Shown here in pieces: positions 36,076 through 47,200 of a stretch of 64,000 nt of DNA (position 1 is its first letter; the number at the start of each line of letters is the position of its first letter). Below the pieces are notes generated by a model. It made no database searches, was not told the DNA's origin, and was given only the letters and a program-made list of their open reading frames with translations. A program made the translations under genes and the position numbers. Source of the stretch: Prosapia bicincta (Eukaryota > Arthropoda > Insecta > Hemiptera > Cercopidae); contig JBAIZL010000006.1 in the NCBI GenBank assembly GCA_036971475.1, forward strand, positions 7,546,001 through 7,610,000, read 5' to 3'.

Positions 36076-38940
36076 TTCCCATTAAAAAATGAAAAAGATT
36101 TTTTACTACATTTCTCTTTACATGTATTTTAAAGCAATAAAAACAATACATTTTGTTCTTACAGATTTCATTGAATCCATAAAGGAAGGTTAGATAGCAC
36201 TCTTTTTAAAATGGTGACACGATTAAATTTCTCTTAGGATCGTTGGAAGTGACAAGCAACTTATTGCCTTTTACTAATCCCTTAGAAGTTGTATATTCTC
36301 CTCCTAAGTATTCATAGATATCGTCGTTGTTGTGACAATAGTGACGTCATTTAATTTCTCCTGGGACTTTTAATAGTCTTTTAAAAGACATACTGGATGT
36401 CAGTATGTCACAGCAACTTTGGCAATAGATTTTATTGTTGCTCAGAATTACTTAGCGTTGCGTTTTCTGCCATATATGTTCGACACATTTCTCACTCTCA
36501 TGTTTCACCAATTATGTATATATGTAGTGAAATTTTATTACTCAATAAATGTTTTAAAAACATTCAACCATTCCTTATGTAACGCTGTATAACTTTTAAC
36601 ACGTGACTTAAACCTTAACAATTCATTATAATTTTGCAGTTATTTTGTTACATAAAGATAAATCCTGTGCTGCAAGACTGCCCTTGGCTTTTGCTACACG
36701 GATAAAATGTCTTCTTAAATTAATCCTTAGTAATAGATTGTTTGTTTATTAGAAACGACATGTTGCAACGATTATTCATGAATTACGTATTTCTCATACA
36801 ATTAAATCTAAAAGCTACGAAGGTGTTTGCCACAGGATACAACTGTTGATTGCGTGTTTGTATTTACCAAGAAAGTTAGTCGAAGAAAGTTAGAAAAGAA
36901 AATATTTTCGTTCATTCCAATTTGTCATTAAATCGTCTAAATAAAGAAGCAGTTTATGCTTAAAGTGGGCCTTCATCAACTGTAAATAATTTAAAAACAA
37001 TTAGTTTGCTTAGATGTAGTAAAGAAATTTGAATATTTCTATTCTCAGGTGATAATAACGCAATATTATGTTCCATTTAAAATTATATATAAAACATTTT
37101 TGTCAGCATCATATTCCATCGCCTCCTATATATCATGCAAAGTTATCCACAAGAAATGCGAATTTGCTACAAACAATAGAGATGTTGAAAGAAGAAATCC
37201 AATCTCCGTGGCTCATAGCCTTCGAAGTTTGGGAAAAGCTTTTGTCTCTACGTCACTCATGGAACTCCATCTTAGGCAACTCGTATTGTTCTCCATTATT
37301 AAAGGAAAATAATATTTCATGGTATCCTGACAGTAAGGCTCAATACACATGGAACACGTCAAACGCACTCTCTTCTCCTGTAATATCTATAAACTTCCTT
37401 CAAAAGCTATGCTAGATTGTTCACACAATCAACACGTTGCTCTACCACTGTGATCGTTTTTAAAAATTTGTACGTATTAAATCCAAAAATAATTTTTTTA
37501 CTTACCGACTGCTTGGTAAAGAGAGCATTTTTATACGGCGTGTATGAAGGTTACCATATATTTCTACCTTGTTTATGGAACTCCATTCTTGTGTGTGTAA
37601 ATTTTTATTGTTTTTCCCATTACATTTAATTTGTTAACTTCTTGGTGCAGTTGAATGCTTTAGAATTAATATTTTTAGGAAAAGCTACATTTTCATTCAT
37701 GTGGCCGCAACCGAAAATGATAAATGGTAGTGTTAAATTTGTAAAATTCATAAAAGTGAAAACATTATTAGATTTACTGACACTAAAAATAACAAAATAA
37801 TGATAAATAAGGGATGATTAGTAATTGCATCTCGTGTTTACTTCTGTCTAGACAAATAATGATTTAGTTGCTCAGATAATCACAAACTGATAAGAACCCG
37901 ACTGTCCTTATCTTACAAAGTAAATGGCAAATTTATATATTACATGTATCATGAATAAATAATACAAATACTAACGTTGTTAATAAATAACCCCTTTAAA
38001 CGGTTAAGGAAAAATAATTTAATATATTAATACAAAACACCTTTTTTAATCATTTGTCGGAAAAAACTTGTAAATATAAACCATAAAATAGAATAAAAAT
38101 ATTACATTTATTTTTTTTCAATATTTGTTATGGTTTTGTATTAGCTTGATTTATAGTTTAAGAATTATTTAATTAATTCCTGAAGCAAAAAGAGTTTCAT
38201 AAATGACTGAAAAACAATTCAATTTACTTTACCTGGAGTTCAATTTGATGTATCTGTGTAATCGAACCTGTGTTTGAATAGCTTTAGATGTCCAGTGTGT
38301 ACACAATAAATTTATCTTCCGAAACACTACTATGTGACTGATGATATTTACAAAAGGGAAGGAAGGAAATACTAACTTAAAAGCATCAGATGGCTCCGTT
38401 TAAATGCAAAGCGATAAGTTAGAATATGATAGAAAATACAATTAAATTAATAACAACAATAAAAATAATAATGTTTTAGTACTACTAATAAAAATATATT
38501 GTTAAATATGTTGGTGTTATAAAATATATTTTTATCAAGTTGTATGATGTTCGTTTTTTAGACCTGACACCGCTTATTGTAAAATAACAGGAATATAACC
38601 CGTTTACCTTTTTGATGCTAGCAGTTTAGTTAATGTTTTGCATATACATGGTGTATTAAATACTTATGCAATCGTCAGATAAATGAATAATTACACATTC
38701 GTGTAATAAATCCTAACTAATATTAGTAAAATCCTCGAAGCAACTATTTATTAAAATTAAAACACTAAAGTATATTATCATCAGGATATAAATAGCTTGA
38801 AAATATCATGTCTCGGGTTGCCAGCGGCTCAGTTCAAGCGACGACATAATTAACACTATTTCTAGTAACAAAGGGTGATACGTTCTTACCTCTACCTAAT
38901 TCCATCCACCTCTCCCAACCCTTCCTGAAATGAAGGGGAA
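36076..38940. repeat. Duplicated block, copy 2 (matches copy 1 to 11640)
   Basis: From about 36500 this is co-linear with 9035-11640. Before that (36076-36500) the match to copy 1 is weak. At 36510-36550 the GTATATATGTAGTG segment is the empty site of the solo LTR found in copy 1. A 115-codon frame at 37068-37415 overlaps the region duplicated in tandem in copy 1. Its phase is not preserved there and no domain is recognised. Confidence 0.7.
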
Positions 38941-39905
38941 TGCAACATATTTATTATACGACAGAGAGGAAAGGATCATGTTTCAGGTAAGGAGCCTATT
39001 CGCCTCTACTCGCAATATAATAGGATAATTTGTTCTTAAACTAGACGTACCTAATTTTATCTACCCTTTCTTCACCGCCTTATACTTCCAGGGGTTTGAT
39101 GGACAGACACATTTTTATGACCGCGATAGAGACAAGATATGTCCCAGATGTGACGTCACATTATCATCCCTACATCCGGCACCATGGGTTTCACTTCCCC
39201 TCTTCACCTTTTTTTATATTCACATGGCCTTATAATCCTTCCTAGACAATGGTGGTGACACTGGGTGGTAGGCATGAGGGTAGAGGGAATAAAGTAGACA
39301 CACACAAAAATATGGGTTCGTTTACTTACCGTGACGTTAGGTTGATGTTATTCTATAACTGGTGGCATGGGCATCTGTTTCCATAGAAATTGTATTAAAA
39401 TAGTAAACATAATATAAATTATAAAATAAACTAATAAACGATTATGTTTGTACGTCAGCACTACCTTCGGATGCAAATATTAACAAATAGCAGGTTTTCA
39501 AACTGAACAGGTGTTTTCATTTCATTAAAACCTTACGTAATTAGGCGGTTTTAACATATACGACACGTGTGCTTGTATAAATAGATGCTTGCGCATTTAA
39601 TTCTTTCAAAGTTTACCTTTGTTCAATTTATCTTACTTCGGTTAAAGGCCTAATTAGGCATGCGTGAACTATTTCTACAGCGATGTATTTCTGTGTTAAA
39701 AATATTCACTACAATCTATTATTTCTTTTTCTGGTGTTAATTTTAAAACATTTTAAAACGTTTTAAAATTTTAAAAATGCAGAGAACGTAACTGCGACTA
39801 TATAAAAGAGGAACTAACCATAGGAATTAACATTTGTTACAGCCTAAATCTATGAATTGAAAAATATTTATTCGTACAATCAAACAAACACACACCACAA
39901 ATGTA

Positions 39906-39962
<57 letters not shown>

Positions 39963-40137
39963 AAAGGGTAATTATTACATAACTGAATACTTTTTGAGTT
40001 ACTCGCTAACGGGCATTGAAAAAATCGTTTCATTTACGAATCCGGCCATCTACCGAAGTTTTTATTTAGTTATGCAATAATTAATTATAACTTATTAGGG
40101 GAATTCAAGGTGATTACAACAAGTAATTTCCATAAAT
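38941..40137. other. Copy-2-specific sequence upstream of the retrotransposon, no gene seen
   Basis: This stretch, with 51054-51510, forms the flank of the full-length retrotransposon and is missing from copy 1 at about 11640. It includes an (AT)n run at 39909-39958. No reading frame or family is recognisable. Confidence 0.55.
39909..39958. repeat. (AT)n microsatellite
   Basis: A pure AT dinucleotide run. Confidence 0.95.
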
Positions 40138-40138
40138 A

Positions 40139-40180
<42 letters not shown>

Positions 40181-40232
40181 TAAGAGAGAAAGAGAGAGAG
40201 AGAGCGAGAGAGAGAGAGAGGGGGAGAGAGAG

Positions 40233-40318
<86 letters not shown>

Positions 40319-40321
40319 TGT
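40138..40321. repeat. (AG)n(GT)n compound microsatellite
   Basis: An (AG)n run (40138-40233) is followed by (GT)n (40235-40321). The retrotransposon is inserted in the GT part, which resumes at 51033-51053. Long open frames on the minus strand here (His-Thr and Ser-Leu repeats) are artefacts of the dinucleotides. Confidence 0.95.
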
Positions 40322-41035
40322 TGCAGCGGCCAGAATGTCCGATGCAAAGAATCTGGGTAATTGTACAGAATACCAGAATCAAACATAACCGGGTTAAATA
40401 ATTGACTAAATTTATATATAAAAATTTTAAAACATTATAATAATAATAATATTAAAACTAGGGTAAATAATAGTAAAATGAAGAAAATTAGAAATAACTT
40501 TAGACTTAAAAAACATAAATTATAAGCAATAAGAAAAATTATCACTTCAAAGTGGATAGCCTAAATTATGTAAACAAAAAAAAGACGGTAATTGTGTAGT
40601 ATAACAAACTAGGCCTAGATGCCGGCTATTAAAATAATTGTACTTAAAAATAATCAGGAATAAAGAATGTAAATTAAGATGTGAGGAAAGTAAATTAGGC
40701 CTAGCTAGGGAAAATAGTATTTATGTAAAAGTAAAGATTAAATGTTAAAGTGTAATAGCCTAAGAAATTAGGTTATAATAGAAGAAGTCATATTTGATTT
40801 CGGAAAAATCCGCTTAGGGCATTGATTATAAATCTTGTCACTACGAAACGAAAGCGCTACAGTCGAACTTTGGATTAAGAATGTTAAAAAGTTAATTAAA
40901 TTAAATGAGAAGAAATAAAGTCAAATATGTTATTAAATAAAAGGTAAAAATGCAAAGGACACATCAGAATACAGAAACGCCTTTTATAAAAAGGGAAACT
41001 AATCTTAGTTCAGAATTTCCGAACAAACAAAGTCA

Positions 41036-41063
41036 ATTGCCATGGCAACGGCTTTCTGATTGG
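41036..41063 (+). promoter_or_regulatory. RFX X-box-like palindrome and inverted CCAAT box in LTR U3
   Basis: ATTGCCATGGCAAC (41036-41049) matches 13 of 14 positions of the RFX X-box consensus GTHNYYATRRNAAC. It is followed within ten bases by CTGATTGG (41056-41063), an inverted CCAAT or Y-box. Both lie about 200 bases upstream of the TATA hairpin. The function is inferred from motif matches only. The same motifs are at 49730-49757 and, in the old solo LTR, near 32978-33006. Confidence 0.4.
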
Positions 41064-41265
41064 TCAAAAGTTGAAAAATGGATACTGGGACGTGGGAAGT
41101 TTGAAATTGGAGAAGACGGGCCTCACAAAAGGCACGCTATCCAGAATCAGAATGCATTAGGCTCTCAAAGCGAGCAGACGTGTTCTTGTACCATGCGATC
41201 AGGACAAGAAAAAATGTGCTAAAAACAGAGTAAAAAGTGCTACGATGTGATCAGGGGAAGGAAGA

Positions 41266-41291
41266 TATATATGAGCAAGGGCTCATATATA
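41266..41291 (+). promoter_or_regulatory. TATA-containing perfect hairpin, likely LTR promoter
   Basis: TATATATGAGC (41266-41276) and GCTCATATATA (41281-41291) are perfect 11-base inverted arms around AAGG. This is the only strong TATA box in the LTR, and it is kept unchanged in the 3' LTR (49960-49985) and in the old solo LTR, which suggests selection. It is probably the transcription start region. Confidence 0.55.
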
Positions 41292-42344
41292 CCCAGAACA
41301 AAATTTCGACCACCAAAATGCAAAATTAAAGAAAATAAGAAGATTGACCGAAATTATGGAGAGACGCCTACCTACCAAGACCCTTGAAGCTGTAACAGGA
41401 CCGACAGATGACAACATTAATGAAGATAAAAAGATTTCTACAGTACAAGGTTATATAATCAATTTAATTATTCTTTTTTAAATAACATTTTACTTCAAAT
41501 TATATTAACTTAATTTCAAAATTAAATAAGATGGGAATAACCTAAGGGACTGATTAGTCAACTCTCTTAGGTTACCCAAATTTAAGTAATAAAGATTCAA
41601 AATTGACTTTCCATTCCCATCGCTGTGGGAATGTATGGATTAAGTATAAAGATGTATATCTTATATGGCTTTTTCTAAGTGAATTTCTAATGAATAACTT
41701 CCAAAGAAGTTAATTGTTCAAGGCCTAGCCTAAAGGCATTACATAGTAATATTAAGTGTTTGAAAAAGAATCAGATTTTAAAATATGTTAAATTTAACTC
41801 TACTAATCAAAATTATATACAAAATTAATTATGGTAACTTTGATAATTTAAATTATATGTAAAATTAATGATAATAAGAAAATTTAAAAACAGAAGGAGA
41901 TAATAATGTTTAGTTAAATGGCAAGTTGTATGAAATTTTGAAAAAATAATTAGTCAAGAAAATCCTGTGAAATTAAATAAAAACAATAATAATTAATTTG
42001 AACCTTGGAACAAATAAATAAAAATGTATATTTTCCAATTAGCTGTGTTTTCATTCTAGATAAGATAAGTTCACTAGGTATCCAGGTATAGTCTTTAAAT
42101 CACAAGTGTCTCTCAAAGATTCCACTACCCGAAAAGGAGCTTGAACAGGGCTTATCGGAGGCTAATTGGTTTTATCAAAAATTCAGGGGTTGGTTCCTCT
42201 GAGAGGTTTATTCCTTGAGGCACAGGTCTATGAAATTAGGTTCATAGTCAATGGATAAACCATTACTTTCTTACTGACTTAGCAATTGAGGAAGAGAAAT
42301 AAACAACGGCAAAGGTTATAAAAAGTAAGTCGGTAAGAAATGTA

Positions 42345-42357
42345 TGGCGCCCAACGT
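42345..42357 (+). promoter_or_regulatory. Primer-binding site, tRNA-Lys type
   Basis: TGGCGCCCAACGT is complementary to the 3' end of insect tRNA-Lys (CUU type), the primer known for Osvaldo and Ulysses. It begins six bases after the LTR. The match then stops, so only 13 bases pair. Confidence 0.85.
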
Positions 42358-42834
42358 TTGAGGCTCGATGCTTACATTGTAACATCGGGTCAACATCAAA
42401 TAGAGACAGATTTAAATCGACTAAGGAGCCTAGTGAAACAAAATTAATTAAATAGAATTCAATTAAAATTGTAAAAAATAATAGGAATCATAAAATGAAA
42501 ACCAAAGTTCTTTAAATTAAATAAGAGTTAATTATAACAAAAATGAAATTAAATAGAACTTAGAATAAATAATAATAATTAAAAGGAAATAATTAAGTAA
42601 AATAAAATTCAGTAGGCGTCGGTAGGGCATAATATAAATAATAATGTTAGTTATTAATGAAAGTAAATAGAATACATAGGCGTTAGATAGACAAGGTCAA
42701 GGGAACACTGAACCGGATCACATCGAGCACAATTCTAAATGAATATTTAATTAAATACTCAGTATATAGTAAAAATATAGAAGTAGGAGAAGTTAGTAAG
42801 GGAATAAAAGGATAGTTAAATACGAGACTTTAAG
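42358..42834 (+). other. Retrotransposon 5' leader
   Basis: This is AT-rich, A-biased untranslated sequence between the primer site and the gag ATG. It presumably holds the packaging signal. No open frame of note was seen. Confidence 0.7.
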
Positions 42835-44226
42835 ATGGCGACAAGACAGAGAAAAGACACAGAACCATCTGAAATGATGGAGTTTTTTAAAAAAATGATG
42901 GAGGAACAAAAACAGGAGAGATTAAAAGAGATGGAGGAACAGAAACAAGGAAGAATAAAGGAACAAGAAGAATTAGTAAAAAAGATAGAGGAACAAAAAC
43001 AGGAAAGATTAAAAGAGATGGAGGAACAGAAACAAGGGAGAATAAAGGAACAAGAAGAATTAGTAAAAATGATAGAGGAACAAAGAAAGAAAGAAAGAGA
43101 GGAGGAAAAAGTAGAAAGAAAGAAAGAAAGAGAGGAGGATAAACAAGAAATTAAGAATCTTTGGGAAATCATGAATAAGAGGATAGAGGAAATAAATGAA
43201 GGAATTACAAGAAAGAATGAGGAAATGGGAAATAAAATCCAAGAAACTATAGAAAAGATGTATAACTTAGAGGTAACAGTCAGTGAAAATAAACAGACTG
43301 TAGAAACAGTTAAGGGAGAAGTCAAAAAAGTAGAAAGAAGGGTACAAGTAGTTGAGAATAAGATAAAGAATATGGGAGAAGGGATAAATATAGCTACCTT
43401 GTTTAAATCAAGGATGTTTGAGATGGGTGATAATGGAGACAAAAGCAAGAAGGAATTCTACGGTAGGGAAGATGAAGACCCTATTGATTTCATTAAACAC
43501 CTAGAAGGTATAATGTCCGAAATTGATCCTGACATGGAGGAAGGACAAAAAAGGAAAATAATGGAGAGACATCTTAAAGGACCAGCACAAGAATGGTGGT
43601 TGGCCATGAATATGGAGGAGGAAAATTATGATGAAGTTAAGGAGAGATTCTTTAGCCACTTTTGGGGATCTCATGCACAAGAGAGAATTCGAGGAAGAAT
43701 CGAAAATGGAAAATATGAATACCATCGAGACACAAACAACATGGTAAATTATTTCTTAAAAATGGTGAACACGGCGAGACACCTAACCCCGCCATACAAT
43801 CAGGCGGAGTTAATTATGAAGATTATGAAGCATTATGGGAACAGAATGTATATAGGATGTTCCGGGATGGCGGCTACCGACATAGAGGAGGCGGTAAAAT
43901 ACATCCGAAGGAACATGGAGCAGGAGGCTACCAGGAACCGGACTCAGCCTAGGACTGAGGAACGGGAACCTGAAAGGAGAGGGTTTACACACCAAACGAG
44001 AAACCCCGGATACAAGGGAAATTGGAGGCAAGAGCCTTACCCGGTAGAAGGGAGAGGAAACTGGAGACAGGGGCCCTACCAAAGAGAGGGACCAAGAAAT
44101 AGGCCGCAAAATCAGTGGCAACAACAAAGGCCAGAGTACAGGCCACAAAACCAAACGGAAGAAGGCCCACAGACAAAAGAAAAGAGACCACAAAATCCAG
44201 GGCCAAGTGGTAAATCAAAAAACTAA
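42835..44226 (+). CDS. gag: Gag structural protein of Osvaldo/Ulysses-like element
   Basis: 463 codons. The start is the ATG at 42835 (context AAGATGGCG). Residues 12-190 are extremely rich in Glu, Lys, Gln and Arg with heptad-like spacing and should form a long coiled coil. A 29-residue unit beginning EEQKQERLKEMEEQKQG is repeated in tandem (87-bp duplication at 42901-43074). Residues about 205-345 form a recognisable retrotransposon Gag domain (EFYGREDEDPIDFI, then GPAQEWW, then the F...F and RI..G helices). The C-terminus (360-463) is rich in Arg, Gln, Pro and Gly, with GNWRQ repeats, and lacks a CCHC zinc knuckle, so nucleic-acid binding is probably through the basic tail. The stop at 44224-44226 directly follows the frameshift heptamer. 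Confidence 0.93.
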   Translation: MATRQRKDTEPSEMMEFFKKMMEEQKQERLKEMEEQKQGRIKEQEELVKKIEEQKQERLKEMEEQKQGRIKEQEELVKMIEEQRKKEREEEKVERKKEREEDKQEIKNLWEIMNKRIEEINEGITRKNEEMGNKIQETIEKMYNLEVTVSENKQTVETVKGEVKKVERRVQVVENKIKNMGEGINIATLFKSRMFEMGDNGDKSKKEFYGREDEDPIDFIKHLEGIMSEIDPDMEEGQKRKIMERHLKGPAQEWWLAMNMEEENYDEVKERFFSHFWGSHAQERIRGRIENGKYEYHRDTNNMVNYFLKMVNTARHLTPPYNQAELIMKIMKHYGNRMYIGCSGMAATDIEEAVKYIRRNMEQEATRNRTQPRTEEREPERRGFTHQTRNPGYKGNWRQEPYPVEGRGNWRQGPYQREGPRNRPQNQWQQQRPEYRPQNQTEEGPQTKEKRPQNPGPSGKSKN

Positions 44227-44280
44227 ATGAGAGGATCCCTAATGGTAGGAAGGAAAAGAGGAGACAACCATTAGAGATCC
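44217..44280 (+). promoter_or_regulatory. Gag-Pol -1 ribosomal frameshift signal
   Basis: A AAA AAC (44217-44223) is in the correct phase for simultaneous slippage (TCA AAA AAC TAA in the gag frame) and ends at the gag stop. After a 9-base spacer (44224-44232), GGATCCCTAATGGT (44233-44246) pairs with ACCATTAGAGATCC (44267-44280). This gives a 14-bp stem with one C-A mismatch and a 20-base loop. After slippage the pol frame is open without interruption from 44220 to 48413. Heptamer, spacer and stem match the known requirements of -1 frameshifting in retroviruses. Confidence 0.85.
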
Positions 44281-47200
44281 AACAACAAACAAAATATAGG
44301 AAATATTACAAGGAGAAACAGGGAACAGTAAATAAAGGAAAGGCGGAAGACCTAAAGAACAAAAATAAAAAAACAATACAACAGGAAAATAACAATGAAG
44401 TACACCAAAATCAAGAGCGTAGAGTTGGTGGACTATCTCTTGATATTCGTGCTGAATTGTTAGAAGAGGACAAGGAGATTGGCAAAGGTAACCAGAAGAA
44501 AGAAACATGCCCTGTAATTGACTGTGAGGTAGAAGGGCACTCTATAGAGGTAGAGAATGACACGGGTGCAGACGTGTCAGTCATTCAAGAAAAGGCTTAC
44601 AACAACCTCAAGTTGCATGGGCTTAAGTTCCTGGAACTACCCATCAACAATGTGGGAGTTGTAACAGCCATTAAGACTGCACAAATAAAGGTTACCCGGC
44701 AATGCTTAATTCCCTTAACAATTAAAGGCATAAAAGTGGACTGCATCTTCATAGTGGTCTCCAAACTTCGGTCGGAGATGATTATGGGGTGCAACACACT
44801 GTATGACCTAAAGGCACGGATAAACATGGATAGACGCTTTGTGACATTCGAAATAGAAGGGGAAATGGTGTACCAGGACTTTAAAAGTAAAATACAAAAG
44901 ATAGAGGAAAATGAAGAAGTCCGAAAAATATGCAAGATAACCGAGGAAAAAGAAGATGCATCAACAATAGGGCATCAAAGCAAAAAGGAGGGGTTAATGC
45001 GACAGTGCGAGAAGCAGGGGCACTGCCGAATGAATGAAGGAGGAAATGGACAAGAAACAAGTAAAGGGGAAATCTTAAATATAACGAACGAATATCAAAG
45101 AAAAATAAAAAATGAAACAGAGGAAAAATTAAACAAAAACAAAAAATTAAAAAACAAAAATGAAAATATAATAAATAAGGAAATAAATTTAAGACCTGAG
45201 GGAGTCAAAACAGGAGATAAAGAAACAAAGGACATGGAAAGAAGAGCTGCAGCTGAGATTAAGAGCAAACCAAAATATAAACAAGGTAAGGCCGAAATAG
45301 TGCCAAAAAGGAGAAATAATGTGAGTGGAAAAATAATAAATAAGAAAATAAATATAAATAAAAGTATAAACGTCGCGTCGAAACAATTAAAAGGGGGGAA
45401 CAACGAGGTTAAAATGAATAACCAACAAGTAGCTCGGAAGCCCATGACTAAGACTTTAGATTCTGGAGAGATAACCCAAAGGAAAGAAATTGAAATTAAA
45501 GAAAGAAAAAAGAAAAACCCATTTACTAGTTCAAGAGTTCGAAAGTCAATTAAAATGAGAGCCAATCCAAATACGAGAAGAACCTTCATTTCATTACAAG
45601 TCAAAAACAGAAAAATAAAAGGTAGATTTAAGGAGAATAAGGGAAAGTTAAGAAATTGGAAAAGGAGAAAGAAGAAAAAGAAAGATAAAGATGGACGGAT
45701 GATAAGAAAATATTTGAGAATTAACCATTTAGGAATCGAAGAAGAAGAAACAGAAAATAAATGTATATTAGACAAAGAACAGCAAAATCAATTAAACCAG
45801 CTAATATTGGAATATGACGATATATTTAGCGAGATACCGGGAAGATCAAATAAATATAAGCATCAATTGAAACTAATAGAGAATAAAACTTTTGTACGAA
45901 GGAATTATCCAATTCCAATTAATTACCGTAAACAGGTCCAAGAAGAGATTGAAAGAATGCTCAGATATGACATCATCGAACGCTCAAGAACTCCTTACAT
46001 CAACCCAATGGTGACAGTAATAAAACCAGACAAGACCATCCGTCTGTGCCTAGACGCTAGGAAGTTGAATGAGATAACTGTGCCGGATTATGAAAGTGCA
46101 CCCACTATTGACGATATACTAAGGAAAGGTCGCAACAGGCGATATTTTTCAAAAATAGATTTAACGTCAAGTTTCTGGCAAATACCGTTGAATAATGAGT
46201 CCAAAAAATATACAGGATTTTTATTTAATAATAAAGTATATAATTTCAAAGTGGTGCCTTTTGGACTCCAAAACTCCCTAGCGGCTCTAGTGAGAACGGT
46301 AGATATCACTTTGGGTAAGGAGTTAGAGGAAAATCTTTTAGTGTATGTCGATGATCTGTTGTGTCTATCTGAGACATTCGATGAGCACCTCAGTCACCTG
46401 AGGACAATTTTCACCAGATTCAGAGAGGGGAATTTAACCATCAACCCGAAGAAAACCTTGTTCTGTCAACAAGAGGTGAAGTTTTTAGGATATATCTTCA
46501 GACAAGAAGGGGTCACCACAGACCCAGAGAAGCTACAGGCAATACAGGATTTCCCAGAACCTAGAAACAAAAAACAACTACAATCGTTTCTAGGTTTTGT
46601 AAATTACTATGCACGATTTACAAAGAAACATGCTGAAGAGACTTCACCCTTGTTGAAATTACTAAGAAAAGATCAGCCCTGGATCTGGGATGAATACATG
46701 AGTAAAGCCTTCAATAGGGTAAAAGATTTGTTTACGGAATCATTCACTCTGATGCATCCAATCGAAGGGCAACGTACGTTCCTACAGACAGATGCATGCG
46801 ATAATGCAATTGCCAGTCAGATTTTCCAGAGAGATGGACAAAGGCAAATGCAAGTAATAGGGTTCGTTAGCCGAACACTTAAGAGTTGTGAGAAGGCATA
46901 CACTATATGCGAGAAAGAATTATTGGCTATAGTGCATGGCTTGAAAAAATTTCGGCCATTAATAGTGGGTGCGCCACTAACTATCATAACGGATAATAAG
47001 GCATTGAAATTTATGAACACGTGCAATTTCACTAATTCACGAATCACTAGGTGGATATTGGCGATTCAGGAATATCAACCAACAGTGATACATTGCCCAG
47101 GAAAGGAAAACATACCGTGCGACGTCGTGAGTCGGATGTATCAGAATGAGATGGATAATAAGGGAAACAGTCAGAACCGTCAGGTCATAAAAGTAGGACG

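Larger units (their letters stand above)
40322..42338 (+). repeat. 5' LTR of Osvaldo/Ulysses-like element (2,017 bp)
   Basis: It starts TGCAGCGGCC and ends GTCGGTAAGA. The start is TG but the end is not CA; the boundary is fixed by the target duplications of two independent insertions (GTGT here, GTGG at the solo LTR). It has the same length as the 3' LTR and no difference in any stretch I compared, including a 90-codon frame at 40950-41222 that is broken in the solo LTR and so is probably not functional. Hairpin-forming CATTCCCA/TGGGAATG lies at 41612-41633. Confidence 0.95.

Noticed and set aside
40095..40386. Minus-strand frames of His-Thr and Ser-Leu repeats
   Set aside because: They are translations of the (AG)n(GT)n microsatellite.
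40950..41222. 90-codon frame in both young LTRs (also 49644-49916)
   Set aside because: It lies upstream of the likely promoter, has no recognised domain, and is stopped after a few codons in the older solo LTR. Its identity in the two LTRs only reflects their youth.
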